Source: Companilactobacillus musae (GTDB taxonomy: Bacteria; Bacillota; Bacilli; Lactobacillales; Lactobacillaceae). Taken from it: 64,000 bases of DNA. Below the pieces are notes generated by a model. It searched no databases and was not told the DNA's origin. It saw only the letters and a program-made list of their open reading frames with translations. Both the position numbers and the translations under genes were made by a program. The DNA is taken from the NCBI RefSeq assembly GCF_003967595.1, contig NZ_BIFW01000002.1, positions 1 through 64,000 of the forward strand, given 5' to 3'. Below are positions 9,844-18,853 of the stretch, piece by piece (position 1 is the first letter of the stretch; the number at the start of each line of letters is the position of its first letter).

Positions 9844-10552
9844 ATTTCTTCAAATATTCATTTTTTATTTTATAAGATGTCGCGATTTGATTATCCTTAA
9901 TTGGCTGAATGGAATCGGAATATTGGCTTTCAAATGTAGCGTTGTCTCCAGCTTTCAAAGCTTCGATTCCTAAGAGATCTTGGTAATGGAATACTTGCTT
10001 CATCGTAAACTTATTACCTGACATTAACCCCAAAATCGGAAAATCTTTAGTCTGTTCAGAAATAAAATGCATTACATTAGAAAAATTAATTTCGGGATTA
10101 TTCTTAGTATTTATTGCATAATCTGCCACTGCTGGATTTTCAAATTCAAAATCAATCGGATCACTTAAACCACTGTCCCATGATAAATTCCAAATTTGTT
10201 TTTCCTGATTAAACTTAATACGATACCACGATTCAAAATTCATTGACGAGAATCCATCTTTGGCGGATTCAAAGACTACTGCTATGTAATTATAAATCTG
10301 GGCTCCATTTTCAGAAAATACATTGATAAATGGAATAAAAATATGATTTTCATCAATTACTGTATCAAAATCCAATAGTTTTTCTTTAACGTAATTCTTG
10401 ATATCCGCAAAAGTCGAATCTCGTTTTTGAACATATTCCGAGGTAGGTATCTCGTAAACGTGGTTTCCGTTATTTAAAGTTTTAGTATAAATATTATCTG
10501 TTTGATCATCATACTTTAAAATAACGTATGAAATTTTTGTTTTGCTTTTCAT
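9842..10552 (-). CDS. Unrecognised 236-residue cytosolic protein
   Basis: I do not recognise the family. The protein has no signal peptide or membrane segment and is rich in Asn, Lys and aromatic residues. It has alternating hydrophobic strands in the first 150 residues (YVILKYDD, HVYEIPTSEY, YIAVVFE) and a C-terminal part with MHFISEQTKDFPILGLMSG. The ATG has GAGGTG five bases upstream, so translation is plausible. It is monocistronic, between the DUF368 gene and the DUF711 operon terminator. Confidence 0.75.
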   Translation of the reverse strand: MKSKTKISYVILKYDDQTDNIYTKTLNNGNHVYEIPTSEYVQKRDSTFADIKNYVKEKLLDFDTVIDENHIFIPFINVFSENGAQIYNYIAVVFESAKDGFSSMNFESWYRIKFNQEKQIWNLSWDSGLSDPIDFEFENPAVADYAINTKNNPEINFSNVMHFISEQTKDFPILGLMSGNKFTMKQVFHYQDLLGIEALKAGDNATFESQYSDSIQPIKDNQIATSYKIKNEYLKK

Positions 10553-10649
10553 TAATACACCTCACATACTTTGTACCACAAATTCCTCAAATGTATAACA
10601 GGTTTTCTAAAAGAATTGCCTTCTAATTGGATTATAATTCTTTGCAACA

Positions 10650-10677
10650 AAAAATACCGATATTTCTATCGATATTA
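10650..10677 (-). terminator. Terminator of the ACT-DUF711 operon
   Basis: AATATCGATA-GAAA-TATCGGTATT stem (GNRA-like loop) followed by six U on the minus strand, just past the DUF711 gene stop. Confidence 0.85.
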
Positions 10678-10682
10678 TAGTT

Positions 10683-12026
10683 TTAATTTTTAAATGAATG
10701 AATTGGTGCTGGAATACGACCACCACGATGAATAAATGCGGCAGGACTATTAGTGTTGACTGCCATTACTGGAGCTCTTCCAAACAATCCCCCAAATTCA
10801 ACCTCATCTCCAACTTTTTTGCCAGTAGCGGGAATGATTCTAACAGCAGTTGTCTTATTGTTGATAACTCCGATAGCAGCCTCATCAGCAATCATACCAC
10901 TGATAGTTTCAGCCGTAGTGTCACCAGGAATCGCAATCATATCTAATCCAACTGAACAAACAGCTGTCATGGCTTCAAGTTTTTCGATGTTCAAGTTGCC
11001 TGCTGTAACTGCTCGAATCATTTCAGCATCTTCTGACACCGGAATAAAAGCTCCTGACAAACCACCAACGTGCTCACATGCCATGACGCCACCTTTTTTA
11101 ACCGCGTCATTTAGCAAAGCCAAGGCCGCCGTTGTCCCGGGAGCACCGACACTTTCCAACCCAATTTCTTCCAAGATCTCAGCCACAGAATCCCCTTCGT
11201 TAGGCGTTGGAGCCAATGAAAGATCAACGATACCAAACGGTACTCCTAGAGCCTTAGAAGCAATATTTCCAACGAATTGACCCATTCTAGTTACTTTGAA
11301 GGTCGTCTTCTTGATTGTTTCTGAAACCACATCAATTGGTTGTCCTTTAACTTTTTCTAAAGCATTCTTTACTACTCCTGGACCACTGATTCCTACGTTG
11401 ATTACACAATCAGCCTCACCAACACCATGAAATGCTCCCGCCATAAAAGGATTGTCCTCAACCGCATTAGCGAAGATAACCAAACTCATACAGTTAACTG
11501 GATCGACTTTTGCCAAATCTTTAACGACCGTTCCCATTTTTTGAACTGCATCTAAATTGATACCTGAACGAGTTGAACCAACGTTAACTGAACCACAAAC
11601 ACGACTAGTCTCAGTTAATGCTTGAGGAATAGAATTGATCAGCTTAGTATCTCCAGATTGATAACCCTTCTGTACCAAAGCTGAAAAACCACCAATTAAA
11701 TCAACACCCAATTCAGCAGCAGCCTTATCCATTGTCCTAGCGTAAGCAACATAATCCTTATCATCAGAAGCCGCTGCCACCAAAGATATCGGTGTTACCG
11801 AAATACGCTTGTTAACGATAGGAATACCATATTCTGATTGAATCTGATTTGCTACTTTAACCAAGTCCTTAGCCTTAGTCATTAATTTGTTATAAATCTT
11901 TTGACGAGCCTTTTTTCCATCGCTATCAATACAATCTAACAAGGAAATACCCATTGTTATTGTCCGAATATCCAGATTTTCCTCTGAAACCATCTGGATT
12001 GTTTCTAAAATTGAATTAGTTTCCAT
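10683..12026 (-). CDS. DUF711 / PFL-family protein (UPF0210)
   Basis: This 447-residue protein matches the widely conserved DUF711 (UPF0210) family, distantly related to pyruvate formate-lyase/ribonucleotide reductase folds. Family landmarks are the N-terminal [14 protein letters not shown] and the glycine-rich segments [13 protein letters not shown] and [13 protein letters not shown]. Biochemical function is not established. It starts nine bases after the ACT-domain gene ends, and its ribosome site (AGGAGG) overlaps that stop, so the two are co-translated. ACT-DUF711 pairing is conserved across Firmicutes. Confidence 0.9.
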   Translation of the reverse strand: METNSILETIQMVSEENLDIRTITMGISLLDCIDSDGKKARQKIYNKLMTKAKDLVKVANQIQSEYGIPIVNKRISVTPISLVAAASDDKDYVAYARTMDKAAAELGVDLIGGFSALVQKGYQSGDTKLINSIPQALTETSRVCGSVNVGSTRSGINLDAVQKMGTVVKDLAKVDPVNCMSLVIFANAVEDNPFMAGAFHGVGEADCVINVGISGPGVVKNALEKVKGQPIDVVSETIKKTTFKVTRMGQFVGNIASKALGVPFGIVDLSLAPTPNEGDSVAEILEEIGLESVGAPGTTAALALLNDAVKKGGVMACEHVGGLSGAFIPVSEDAEMIRAVTAGNLNIEKLEAMTAVCSVGLDMIAIPGDTTAETISGMIADEAAIGVINNKTTAVRIIPATGKKVGDEVEFGGLFGRAPVMAVNTNSPAAFIHRGGRIPAPIHSFKN

Positions 12027-12035
12027 GACAGCCTC

Positions 12036-12302
12036 CTAAAGTTTTTGAATCGCATCAAAAATTTCTTCACGTTGAATCCGAATATTCAAACCAGTCGTTT
12101 TACTCAAATCACTAAGACTATTTTGAACAACTTCAAATTTAGTGGCATCGTCCCATGTCACCATCATCATCATCGTAAAGTTATCATGCATTAAAGTTTG
12201 AGAAATATCGATAATATTAACATTTAATTCAGCCAATCTCGTAGAAACCTTAGCTACGATACCAACTTGGTCATGACCTAACACTGTCAGAATTGCTTTC
12301 AT
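12036..12302 (-). CDS. ACT-domain protein (UPF0237)
   Basis: An 88-residue single ACT domain: MKAILTVLGHDQVGIVAKVS is the typical first strand and ligand loop, followed by the second half with TMMMMVTWDD. Single ACT domains bind amino acids or other small effectors, usually as dimers. It is the first gene of the operon with DUF711 and probably regulates or stabilises that protein, though the ligand is unknown. ATG start with AGAGGG upstream. Confidence 0.92.
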   Translation of the reverse strand: MKAILTVLGHDQVGIVAKVSTRLAELNVNIIDISQTLMHDNFTMMMMVTWDDATKFEVVQNSLSDLSKTTGLNIRIQREEIFDAIQKL

Positions 12303-12335
12303 AGTGAGCCCTCTTCTTTCAAAAGTATTGTGATA

Positions 12336-12364
12336 ATCATATACGATGATTTTTGTTTGGGCAA
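12336..12364 (-). promoter_or_regulatory. Promoter of the ACT-DUF711 operon
   Basis: Minus-strand -35 TTGCCC (12359-12364), 17-base spacer, -10 TATGAT (12336-12341), about 35 bases upstream of the ACT gene start. Confidence 0.6.
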
Positions 12365-12388
12365 TAGGTTGTTGGTTATATTTGGAGA

Positions 12389-12421
12389 TAAAAATAACCC
12401 TAGATTGTTTTATCTAGGGTT
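12389..12421 (-). terminator. Terminator of tsaB-rimI-tsaD
   Basis: A 10-bp perfect stem (AACCCTAGAT / ATCTAGGGTT) with a T-rich tail on the minus strand (TTATTTTTAT), 60 bases after the tsaD stop. Confidence 0.85.
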
Positions 12422-12481
12422 AAAAATATTTCATTATTTTAAATGAGTTACACAAACCAATTTCTTGGTTTATTCCGCTCT

Positions 12482-13504
12482 CTATTCCATATCAAAGTCT
12501 AAACTAGGATCAGCATTCAAATCCAACTCAGCAAAGTCACCTTTATCATATTGAATTTGAGCCATTGCACCGATCATAGCGGCATTATCACCACAAAGAC
12601 GTAATGGAGGGAAAACCAATTCCATATCCAAATTACGTTGCTTGATTTCGGCAGCCAAGCGTGTACGCAATCCCTGGTTAGCAGAAACTCCACCACCAAC
12701 AATCAATTGCTTAACTGGATGTTGTTTTAAAGCACGGAAAGTCTTGTTACTCAAGATATCCAAAACTGCTCCTTGGAAACTAGCAGCTAAATCATCCTTA
12801 TTTAATTCTTCATGAACTTGATCAGCATGATGAACAGTATTGATAAAGGCACTCTTCAAACCACTAAAACTGAAGTCTAAGTTGTCTTCTTGAACCATTG
12901 CCCTTGGGAAATTAAATGTATCCTTTCCAACAGCGGCCATTTGATCGACTTTTTTACCAGCTGGATAGTTGATACCTAAGACTCGTCCTATCTTGTCATA
13001 GGCCTCACCAACAGCATCATCACGTGTATCTCCCAGAGTATGGAAAACTCCTGGAGCAGTAACTAAAACAAGTTCAGTATGCCCTCCAGAAACTAGTAAA
13101 GCCATAAATGGATATTGCAATTCAGTCACAAAATTTGCGGAGTAAATGTGTCCTGCCAAATGATTAACTTTGATCAATGGCAAATTGTGAGCAAAAGCAA
13201 CTGTTTTAGCGGCCATGATACCAATCAACAATGAGCCAACCAAACCGGGACCATAAGTCACAGCAACAGCGTTCAAATCATTATAACTAACTTTAGCTTC
13301 ATCCAAAGCTAAATTAATACACTTAGTGATTTCTTCAACGTGATGACGACTAGCTACTTCTGGCACTACTCCTCCAAAACGTTGATGGCTTTTTATTTGT
13401 GTTGCAATGATATTAGACAAGATTTCCTTACCATTCTTAATAACTGCAACAGACGTTTCATCACAACTACTTTCAAATGACAATATTAATGTATCTTTTT
13501 TCAA
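12482..13504 (-). CDS. tsaD: tRNA N6-threonylcarbamoyladenosine transferase TsaD
   Basis: TsaD transfers the threonylcarbamoyl group to A37 of ANN-decoding tRNAs in complex with TsaB and TsaE. The Kae1/ASKHA motif [11 protein letters not shown] supplies metal-binding histidines, and [13 protein letters not shown] the nucleotide loop. The frame opens at 13525, but GAGGAG lies inside that extension. The TTG at 13504, six bases after GAGGAG, starts [20 protein letters not shown], giving the usual 340 residues. Its ribosome site overlaps the rimI stop, indicating coupling. tsaE is not nearby. Confidence 0.96.
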   Translation of the reverse strand: MKKDTLILSFESSCDETSVAVIKNGKEILSNIIATQIKSHQRFGGVVPEVASRHHVEEITKCINLALDEAKVSYNDLNAVAVTYGPGLVGSLLIGIMAAKTVAFAHNLPLIKVNHLAGHIYSANFVTELQYPFMALLVSGGHTELVLVTAPGVFHTLGDTRDDAVGEAYDKIGRVLGINYPAGKKVDQMAAVGKDTFNFPRAMVQEDNLDFSFSGLKSAFINTVHHADQVHEELNKDDLAASFQGAVLDILSNKTFRALKQHPVKQLIVGGGVSANQGLRTRLAAEIKQRNLDMELVFPPLRLCGDNAAMIGAMAQIQYDKGDFAELDLNADPSLDFDME

Positions 13505-13514
13505 AATATTCTCC

Positions 13515-14054
13515 TCACAAGTCAACCATCATTTCTAATGCATCGTGATGATTTCTAAAATAATACTTTTTATGTACTGTTTTAACTTTGAATCCAAAAG
13601 CATCGTAAAGAGCTATTGCCGGCTCATTAGCTACGTCTACTTCCAAAGACATTTTTTTATAATCTCGGGCACGACAATAATCAAACGCCTGGTTCAATAA
13701 AAGATGACCAATTCCCATACGGTGATAATCCTCATGTACAGCCAAATTAGTTATATGTGATTCCTCTTTGTCACTCAACGAAATACCGATAAAAGCAATC
13801 ACTTGATCTGTATCAACTAACGATAAATAAAGAGCCTTTTTGTTAGCTATCTCCATTTGAACAACATCAATAGGCCAAGGTACTGGTATCGGATAAATTG
13901 TTTCTTGAATCTTCATATACTCAACAGCATCTTTTTGAACAGCTTTTCTTAAAGTAAATTTCTGATCTTCAATCGTTACTAATTTCTCTTCAAAATCAAA
14001 TTTCGCAGTCCCTTTAGAAAATAACTGCTTAAACTTCTTCAACATAGGAAACAT
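13515..14054 (-). CDS. rimI: Ribosomal protein S18-alanine N-acetyltransferase RimI
   Basis: This GNAT-fold enzyme of about 179 residues acetylates the N-terminal alanine of ribosomal protein S18. The acetyl-CoA loop is visible as [15 protein letters not shown], and [20 protein letters not shown] is the characteristic RimI C-terminal motif. I place the start at the ATG at 14054, eight bases after AAGGA, so it overlaps the tsaB 3' end by 26 bases. The ATG at 14045 is possible too. The sandwich between tsaB and tsaD is the standard arrangement. Confidence 0.92.
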   Translation of the reverse strand: MFPMLKKFKQLFSKGTAKFDFEEKLVTIEDQKFTLRKAVQKDAVEYMKIQETIYPIPVPWPIDVVQMEIANKKALYLSLVDTDQVIAFIGISLSDKEESHITNLAVHEDYHRMGIGHLLLNQAFDYCRARDYKKMSLEVDVANEPAIALYDAFGFKVKTVHKKYYFRNHHDALEMMVDL

Positions 14055-14751
14055 TGCCGTCGTCCTTATGTCCCTTGGCATACCAATCATGTTCTGCTTG
14101 TGTTAAACGCAAATACGTTGGTATAAAGTCATCAATATCTGACACGGGCTTATTAGTTTCAGCTAATTGAGCTAACTTAGCTGCATCTGGCAATGAATTT
14201 TCACTAGTGATAATTTTGGAATTTGGAAATTGATTTTGAATTAATTCTTGCAACCTAGGTGTGGCATTAATGAATTCCAATTGATCTTCGTTATATTCCT
14301 TCAATGATTCAAACAACTTTTCCATTGAAGTATGGTGATCACCAATAATGCTGACAAACTTATCACGTGAATTTTGATAAACTCCCGCAAAGGCATTATC
14401 ATTTCTAGCATCCATTAAAGGTACTAGAATATGTGCTTTATCGCCATTAGCCGCTAGTAGTTCCAAACTAGAAACTCCAACTAGTTTCTTGGAAAGAGTG
14501 TCAGCTAAAACTTTGGCAACTGTAACAGCGATTCTCACGCCAGTATACGAACCAGGACCTTTAGCTACAGCAATCAAATCAATATCATTTATATCCAAAT
14601 CAGATTGTTCTAACGCCTTTTTTATATCTGGTAGAATCGTTACACTATGGGTTCTTTTTTCGGTCGATTCAAGATGTGCTAAAACCTTGCCGTCGACTAC
14701 AACAGCAACGGATAGCGGTTTATTCGATGTATCAAACGCTAATATTTTCAT
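14029..14751 (-). CDS. tsaB: tRNA threonylcarbamoyladenosine biosynthesis protein TsaB
   Basis: This 240-residue ASKHA-fold protein is the scaffold partner of TsaD in t6A37 synthesis. The N-terminus MKILAFDTSNKPLSVAVV and the segment VAKGPGSYTGVRIAVTVAKV are diagnostic. It opens the tsaB-rimI-tsaD operon and is translated from an ATG preceded by GAGGGA. It lies directly downstream of folT, separated from it by the folT terminator. Confidence 0.95.
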   Translation of the reverse strand: MKILAFDTSNKPLSVAVVVDGKVLAHLESTEKRTHSVTILPDIKKALEQSDLDINDIDLIAVAKGPGSYTGVRIAVTVAKVLADTLSKKLVGVSSLELLAANGDKAHILVPLMDARNDNAFAGVYQNSRDKFVSIIGDHHTSMEKLFESLKEYNEDQLEFINATPRLQELIQNQFPNSKIITSENSLPDAAKLAQLAETNKPVSDIDDFIPTYLRLTQAEHDWYAKGHKDDGNVSYVEEV

Positions 14752-14800
14752 ACTTATCCCTCATTCTTAATAGAACCTATTCTAACACAGAATTTTAAAC

Positions 14801-14827
14801 AAAAAAAAACCGACCTATCGGCCGATT
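14801..14827 (-). terminator. folT terminator
   Basis: AATCGGCC / GGTCGGTT stem (one C-U mismatch) with a nine-U tail on the minus strand. The left arm overlaps the last codons of folT. Confidence 0.85.
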
Positions 14828-15342
14828 TTATTAAACTTCGAATTGTCAATCCATTTAAGGACGATATATAAAAGACCAGTTTGGTAAACCAAGCTGAATG
14901 CCTCTTTTGTAAGTCTTGGTATTAACAAAGCAACATATGGAACGTTAGTCATCATGTGAATCCACAAAGTGTTCAACCCTGTATTAACTATCACCGTGAT
15001 CAACAAAACCGTCAAGAAACTTCTCAAGATAGTTACCTTATGGTTGTGCAACATATAACCATAAATAACTCCGGCTATTAAAGCCGAGAAAGTAAATCCT
15101 AAGAAGAATCCACCACCTGATGGCATCACTACGTTACTAATAACGTCAGCAATGACATTAGCGATAGCTGCTTTGAAAGGTCCAAAATAATAACCCAATA
15201 ATCCTATCGCCAGAAAACTAAATCCGACTTTCATGATATTGCTACCAATTGATAGTTTAGATAAAACCATCTGCATGGCGATCAACAATGACATCCAAGT
15301 TACTTCTTGAACGCTTATTACTGTACTTTTACTACTGTTCAT
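14815..15342 (-). CDS. folT: ECF folate transporter substrate-binding subunit FolT
   Basis: This 175-residue, six-helix S-component binds folate and works with the shared ECF energising module (EcfA1, EcfA2, EcfT), which is not in this window. The segment FLAIGLLGYYFGPFKAAIANVIADVISNVV is typical of the FolT branch. The frame is open upstream to 15384, but the ATG at 15342 follows AGGAG by nine bases, so I start there. The THF riboswitch upstream fixes the vitamin specificity as folate. Confidence 0.92.
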   Translation of the reverse strand: MNSSKSTVISVQEVTWMSLLIAMQMVLSKLSIGSNIMKVGFSFLAIGLLGYYFGPFKAAIANVIADVISNVVMPSGGGFFLGFTFSALIAGVIYGYMLHNHKVTILRSFLTVLLITVIVNTGLNTLWIHMMTNVPYVALLIPRLTKEAFSLVYQTGLLYIVLKWIDNSKFNKIGR

Positions 15343-15347
15343 AATCG

Positions 15348-15366
15348 ACATCTCCTCAAAGGAGCT
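15348..15366 (-). promoter_or_regulatory. Shine-Dalgarno-sequestering hairpin of folT
   Basis: On the minus strand CTCCT-TTG-AGGAG folds into a short stem that hides the folT ribosome site (AGGAG at 15352-15356). Placed just after the riboswitch aptamer, it is a plausible expression platform acting at translation initiation. Confidence 0.6.
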
Positions 15367-15400
15367 GCCACCAGATATAGGCAAAGAAACATATATAAAG

Positions 15401-15491
15401 TGGCGAATGCGGAAACAAGATCGCGAGTAAAGCTCTTTGTCCGATGTTCACATTCCGTTCCATCAGCACTTAACGCCTTGAATCCTACCCC
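15401..15491 (-). ncRNA. Tetrahydrofolate (THF) riboswitch
   Basis: The folT leader carries the conserved THF aptamer blocks in order on the minus strand: GGGGTAGGATTC, then GCGTTAAGTG, then GGAACGGAATGT, and finally CCGCATTCGCC closing P1. Folate transporter genes of Firmicutes are the known home of this riboswitch. I compared by memory only. The P1 closing stem carries a G.G mismatch, so the fold deserves a covariance-model check. Confidence 0.85.
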
Positions 15492-15512
15492 AAATTTTTT
15501 AAGTACTCGTCT

Positions 15513-15540
15513 ATAATAGCACTATTTTTTCTTTGTACAA
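15513..15540 (-). promoter_or_regulatory. folT promoter
   Basis: Minus-strand -35 TTGTAC (15535-15540), 16-base spacer, -10 TATTAT (15513-15518). The predicted start lies a few bases before the riboswitch, as expected. Confidence 0.7.
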
Positions 15541-15556
15541 GTAAATTGTCTGCAAA

Positions 15557-16300
15557 TTATTTATCTTCCCAGTCAAATTGAGCGATAACGTTCAGAACGT
15601 CACCATTCTTTATCCAATGAATAGATTTATTATTCGTATTATCCAATTTGGCAAATGAAGTCGGTTCACTATGTGTATTTAATTCTTTTTCATATTTAAT
15701 ATCCATACTCTTAATACGATGATTAGCAATATAATCCATTTCTAACGTATCAACCATCCAATCGAAATAATATGAATTATTAACATGTTTATTAACATCA
15801 ATATTGTAATAACCAATATGTTGTAACTGTTGAAAATCAAAAGTATCGGGAACTTTTAAACGATTAAAACGTTTCAATTTGCTTGTTTCTTCGGCTCCAA
15901 ATTTGTTTTCCAATCTATCACTAGCACTAACGATCTTACGTGCTTTGATATCAATAAGGACAAAGGCACTTTGAGCTGTAACCATTCGATTACCATTTTC
16001 ATCGTCGATCCAAAAATCACGATAAAAGAAATACTTATTATAACTAGTTGCTTGTGTTGTTACTTTTAATTTTTGACCCAATCTAGGCATTTGGTCAATA
16101 TCCATATGATACTGTACAACGACCCAGCCTAAGCCATTGTTTTTTACCATTTCAGTACTATCAGCATCTGCTTGATGCAATTGCTTTTCAGAAGTTAATA
16201 ACATCATATCCACTAAAGCAGATAAACGAATATCACCAGTGAAATTAACAAAATAGTAAGGTACTTCCATCTCCATGGAATAAGTTTTCTTCTCTGTCAC
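15557..16300 (-). CDS. Acyl-ACP thioesterase
   Basis: This 247-residue double hot-dog protein of the FatA/acyl-ACP thioesterase family hydrolyses acyl-ACP to release free fatty acid. The second hot-dog repeat shows the catalytic-type segment NIDVNKHVNNSYYFDWMVD. The N-terminal hot-dog spans about residues 1-125. The start is GTG at 16300, overlapping the rsmI ribosome-site region: the rsmI stop is two bases upstream, so the genes are translationally linked. It is the last gene of the tmk-to-rsmI cluster. Confidence 0.9.
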   Translation of the reverse strand: MTEKKTYSMEMEVPYYFVNFTGDIRLSALVDMMLLTSEKQLHQADADSTEMVKNNGLGWVVVQYHMDIDQMPRLGQKLKVTTQATSYNKYFFYRDFWIDDENGNRMVTAQSAFVLIDIKARKIVSASDRLENKFGAEETSKLKRFNRLKVPDTFDFQQLQHIGYYNIDVNKHVNNSYYFDWMVDTLEMDYIANHRIKSMDIKYEKELNTHSEPTSFAKLDNTNNKSIHWIKNGDVLNVIAQFDWEDK

Positions 16301-16302
16301 TA

Positions 16303-17172
16303 TTATTCCTCTCCGATTCCGTGATAAAGATTGTAGACTTCTTGTTTTTTAAGTCCATTTTGTGCCGCAACTTCTTTAATTGCCTTGTTAGGTTTTTGAC
16401 CTTGAGCAATTAATTTATCCACTGTTGCGATTAAATCATCATCTGATTCGACCTGGGTAGTTTCTTCTGGTTTACCAGCAATAATCAAAACATACTCACC
16501 TTTAGGGTCGTTTTCTTCATAATACTCAGTTACTTGTTTCAAAGTACCACGCAAAAAGGCTTCATGGATCTTAGTCAACTCACGAGCTAAAGTAATCTGA
16601 CGATCTTCACCAAAGTTTTCCATTAAATCTTGAATCGTTTTTTTAACTCGATAGGGTGACTCATATACAATAGTCGTTTCAGCACGATCAGCCAGATTAT
16701 TCAAAGCCTCAGTCCGTTCTTTACCCTTTCTTGGTAAGAAACCATAGAAAGAAAATGGCTGTGGCGCAATACCAGAAGCAATCAAAGCTGTTACTGACGC
16801 AGTAGCACCTGGCAATGGAACCACTGGAATATCTTCCTTGATGGCCGCCTTAACTAACTCTTTACCTGGATCACTAATTGAAGGCGCTCCAGCATCACTA
16901 ACTTGAGCAATCTTCATCCCTGCATTCATTTTTTCTATTAATTCTGGAATACGTTGAGCAGTATTATGTTCATGAAAACTTATTAATTCTGTTGGTATTT
17001 CAAAATGATTCAATAAATTCTTAGTATTACGAGTATCTTCAGCCGCAACCAAATCTGCCTCTTTTAAGGTGTTAACAGCTCGAAAAGTCATGTCCTCTAA
17101 ATTACCAATTGGTGTTGGCACTAAAAAAAGGCAGCCCTTCGAATTATCAACAAAACTCCTTTGTTCTTTCAT
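16303..17172 (-). CDS. rsmI: 16S rRNA (cytidine1402-2'-O)-methyltransferase RsmI
   Basis: This 289-residue tetrapyrrole-methylase-fold enzyme methylates the ribose of C1402 in the ribosomal P site. The signature LVPTPIGNLEDMTFRAVNTL and the segments VAAEDTRNTKNLLNHF and VSDAGAPSISDPGKELV are all present. The ATG start at 17172 follows AAGGGGAGC. It sits after yabA as in Bacillus (yabC). Confidence 0.97.
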   Translation of the reverse strand: MKEQRSFVDNSKGCLFLVPTPIGNLEDMTFRAVNTLKEADLVAAEDTRNTKNLLNHFEIPTELISFHEHNTAQRIPELIEKMNAGMKIAQVSDAGAPSISDPGKELVKAAIKEDIPVVPLPGATASVTALIASGIAPQPFSFYGFLPRKGKERTEALNNLADRAETTIVYESPYRVKKTIQDLMENFGEDRQITLARELTKIHEAFLRGTLKQVTEYYEENDPKGEYVLIIAGKPEETTQVESDDDLIATVDKLIAQGQKPNKAIKEVAAQNGLKKQEVYNLYHGIGEE

Positions 17173-17190
17173 TCAAATAGCTCCCCTTAT

Positions 17191-17556
17191 CTAATTAATC
17201 TTAACTTTTTTCTTTTTACCTTTATCTTTGCCGCCATAAAGGACGTTCGTACAAAAGATACATTCTTCTTTGTCTTTACGACGAGTGCCGTAGAATTGTT
17301 GACAAACATGGAATCCTTTGAGATATAATTTTTCCAAATTTAATCTTGAATAAGATAATTCATTTCCTTTGAAATCCTTATCCTCATAACCCATCTTTTC
17401 TAAATGCTTGCGAAGATTTTGATTCTCTATCTTCAACTCTTCTTTTTCTTCCAAAGTCTTAGATAGCTCTTCTTTAAGCAAAGAAACTTTTTTACTTATA
17501 TCATTTAGTTGATTTGTGATTGTCTCAAATTCATCATATAAATCTTTCTCTGCCAT
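17191..17556 (-). CDS. yabA: Replication initiation control protein YabA
   Basis: This 121-residue protein restrains initiation by bridging DnaA and the DnaN clamp. The N-terminal half (about residues 1-55) is a long leucine coiled coil that tetramerises. The C-terminal half carries the zinc motif (HVCQQFYG followed by CIFC) that binds DnaA/DnaN. Its position between holB and rsmI is the conserved one. Confidence 0.93.
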   Translation of the reverse strand: MAEKDLYDEFETITNQLNDISKKVSLLKEELSKTLEEKEELKIENQNLRKHLEKMGYEDKDFKGNELSYSRLNLEKLYLKGFHVCQQFYGTRRKDKEECIFCTNVLYGGKDKGKKKKVKIN

Positions 17557-17567
17557 GATTTCACCTA

Positions 17568-18521
17568 CTAATCCACAAATTTTAATGACAAATCCTCTAA
17601 TATAGCTTGGAACGATACATTACTTTTCCACATTTGTTCGGCTGTGAATAAGTCATCAGACATCTTAATAAGCCGTTTGATACTTTTATTTTCCAAGATA
17701 TCCACAGACGTTAATGTTGATTTTTCTAAATTGTACCTAATTGATAATATATCACTAAAAATTTGATTCAACATGTCGAAAACCAAATGTTGTTGATCTT
17801 TATTCTCAATTAAAGGCATGATATCAGTCTGTACGTCGACAAAACAATTTATTTTTTGTTTATTAACTTCTTTCAACCAATTAATAATTGCACTAGTTAA
17901 AGATTGGTATTTATCACCAGAAATATTAACCAAATATTTAATATCAGTCAGTTGTAAAGCTTTTTGAGCCTGCTCGGCTTTGAAACCTTCCTTGACTAAA
18001 CTGGCAATTTCATCCTCATTGCTCTTATTAGATAAATGGAAAATTTGAACTCGGGATTGAATAGTAGGTAAAAGTTGTTTAGCAGAATCGGCCAGTAGAA
18101 TAATCATCAAATTACCCTCTGGTTCTTCAATAGTTTTCAACAAGTTGTTCGCTGCTTGAACTGTCATTTTCTCTGCTTCATCAATGATCAAAATTCTTCT
18201 CTTACCCTGAGTCGCAGCCATATTGGCTTCTTTTTTGAAAAATTTAATATCATCAACACCAATGCTCTGTTTCTCGGTCTTAATTTCTAAAACATCTGGG
18301 TTATCCCCCAAAGCAATTGTCTGACACTTTTGACAAGTCTGATCTGGAGCACCATCTTGCAAATTTTCGCAAAATTGACTTTGAGCCAACCAGATTGCCA
18401 TTTGTTGTCTAATCTTAGATGAAGCATTATCGATCAAATAAGCATGCGACAACATGTTGGAAGAAATAATTTTTTGAAATTCATGAACAATTCTAGGTTG
18501 CTCTTTGAGTAAACTTTCCAT
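17568..18521 (-). CDS. holB: DNA polymerase III subunit delta'
   Basis: This 317-residue clamp-loader subunit has the RFC-like AAA+ fold. The zinc module (CENLQDGAPDQTCQKCQ) and the IEEPEGNLMIILLADSAKQLLPTIQSR sensor region are visible, while Walker A is degenerate (LIDNASSKIRQQ), as usual in delta'. It follows darA by two bases, so both are translated from one message. The ribosome site (GTGAG) is weak, suggesting coupling to darA termination. Confidence 0.94.
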   Translation of the reverse strand: MESLLKEQPRIVHEFQKIISSNMLSHAYLIDNASSKIRQQMAIWLAQSQFCENLQDGAPDQTCQKCQTIALGDNPDVLEIKTEKQSIGVDDIKFFKKEANMAATQGKRRILIIDEAEKMTVQAANNLLKTIEEPEGNLMIILLADSAKQLLPTIQSRVQIFHLSNKSNEDEIASLVKEGFKAEQAQKALQLTDIKYLVNISGDKYQSLTSAIINWLKEVNKQKINCFVDVQTDIMPLIENKDQQHLVFDMLNQIFSDILSIRYNLEKSTLTSVDILENKSIKRLIKMSDDLFTAEQMWKSNVSFQAILEDLSLKFVD

Positions 18522-18523
18522 TT

Positions 18524-18850
18524 TTAAAATCTCACGAATTTATCAACTGGCAAAATAAAGCAAGTAGCACCGCCAACTTGAACTTCAACAGGATCACTCA
18601 AACTTGAAGCGGCCTCTGGTAAAAGAAATGTTGGGGTTACGTATTGGGATCTTGTGTGACAAGTCTTTTTGATAACTTTCAAAGCGTCATCAACCTTTTC
18701 TTCTTCAACACCAATTAAGAACGTACAGTTACCTGCTTTCAAAAAACCACCTGTTGATGGCAATTGTGTAGCTCTGAATCCATCCTTGACGAGTTGTGTT
18801 TGTAATTGTTGACTATCTTTATCTTGAATAATGGCTACAATAAGTTTCAT
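18524..18850 (-). CDS. darA: Cyclic-di-AMP receptor DarA (PII-like, YaaQ)
   Basis: This 108-residue PII-like trimeric protein binds c-di-AMP. The start MKLIVAIIQDKDSQQL, the TGGFLKAGNCTFLIGVEE segment and the FILPVDKFVRF C-terminus are the DarA family hallmarks. It lies three bases after tmk, as in Bacillus (yaaQ). What it regulates downstream is unresolved in the family. The Kup potassium transporter at 41.5 kb is another likely player in c-di-AMP-controlled ion balance. Confidence 0.94.
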   Translation of the reverse strand: MKLIVAIIQDKDSQQLQTQLVKDGFRATQLPSTGGFLKAGNCTFLIGVEEEKVDDALKVIKKTCHTRSQYVTPTFLLPEAASSLSDPVEVQVGGATCFILPVDKFVRF

Positions 18851-18853
18851 GAT

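Noticed and set aside
10753-11280. Plus-strand open frame of 175 codons opposite the DUF711 gene
   Set aside because: Antisense shadow of a conserved family gene with no ribosome site.
15307-15516. Plus-strand open frame over the folT leader
   Set aside because: It is antisense to the THF riboswitch and folT start and has no support.
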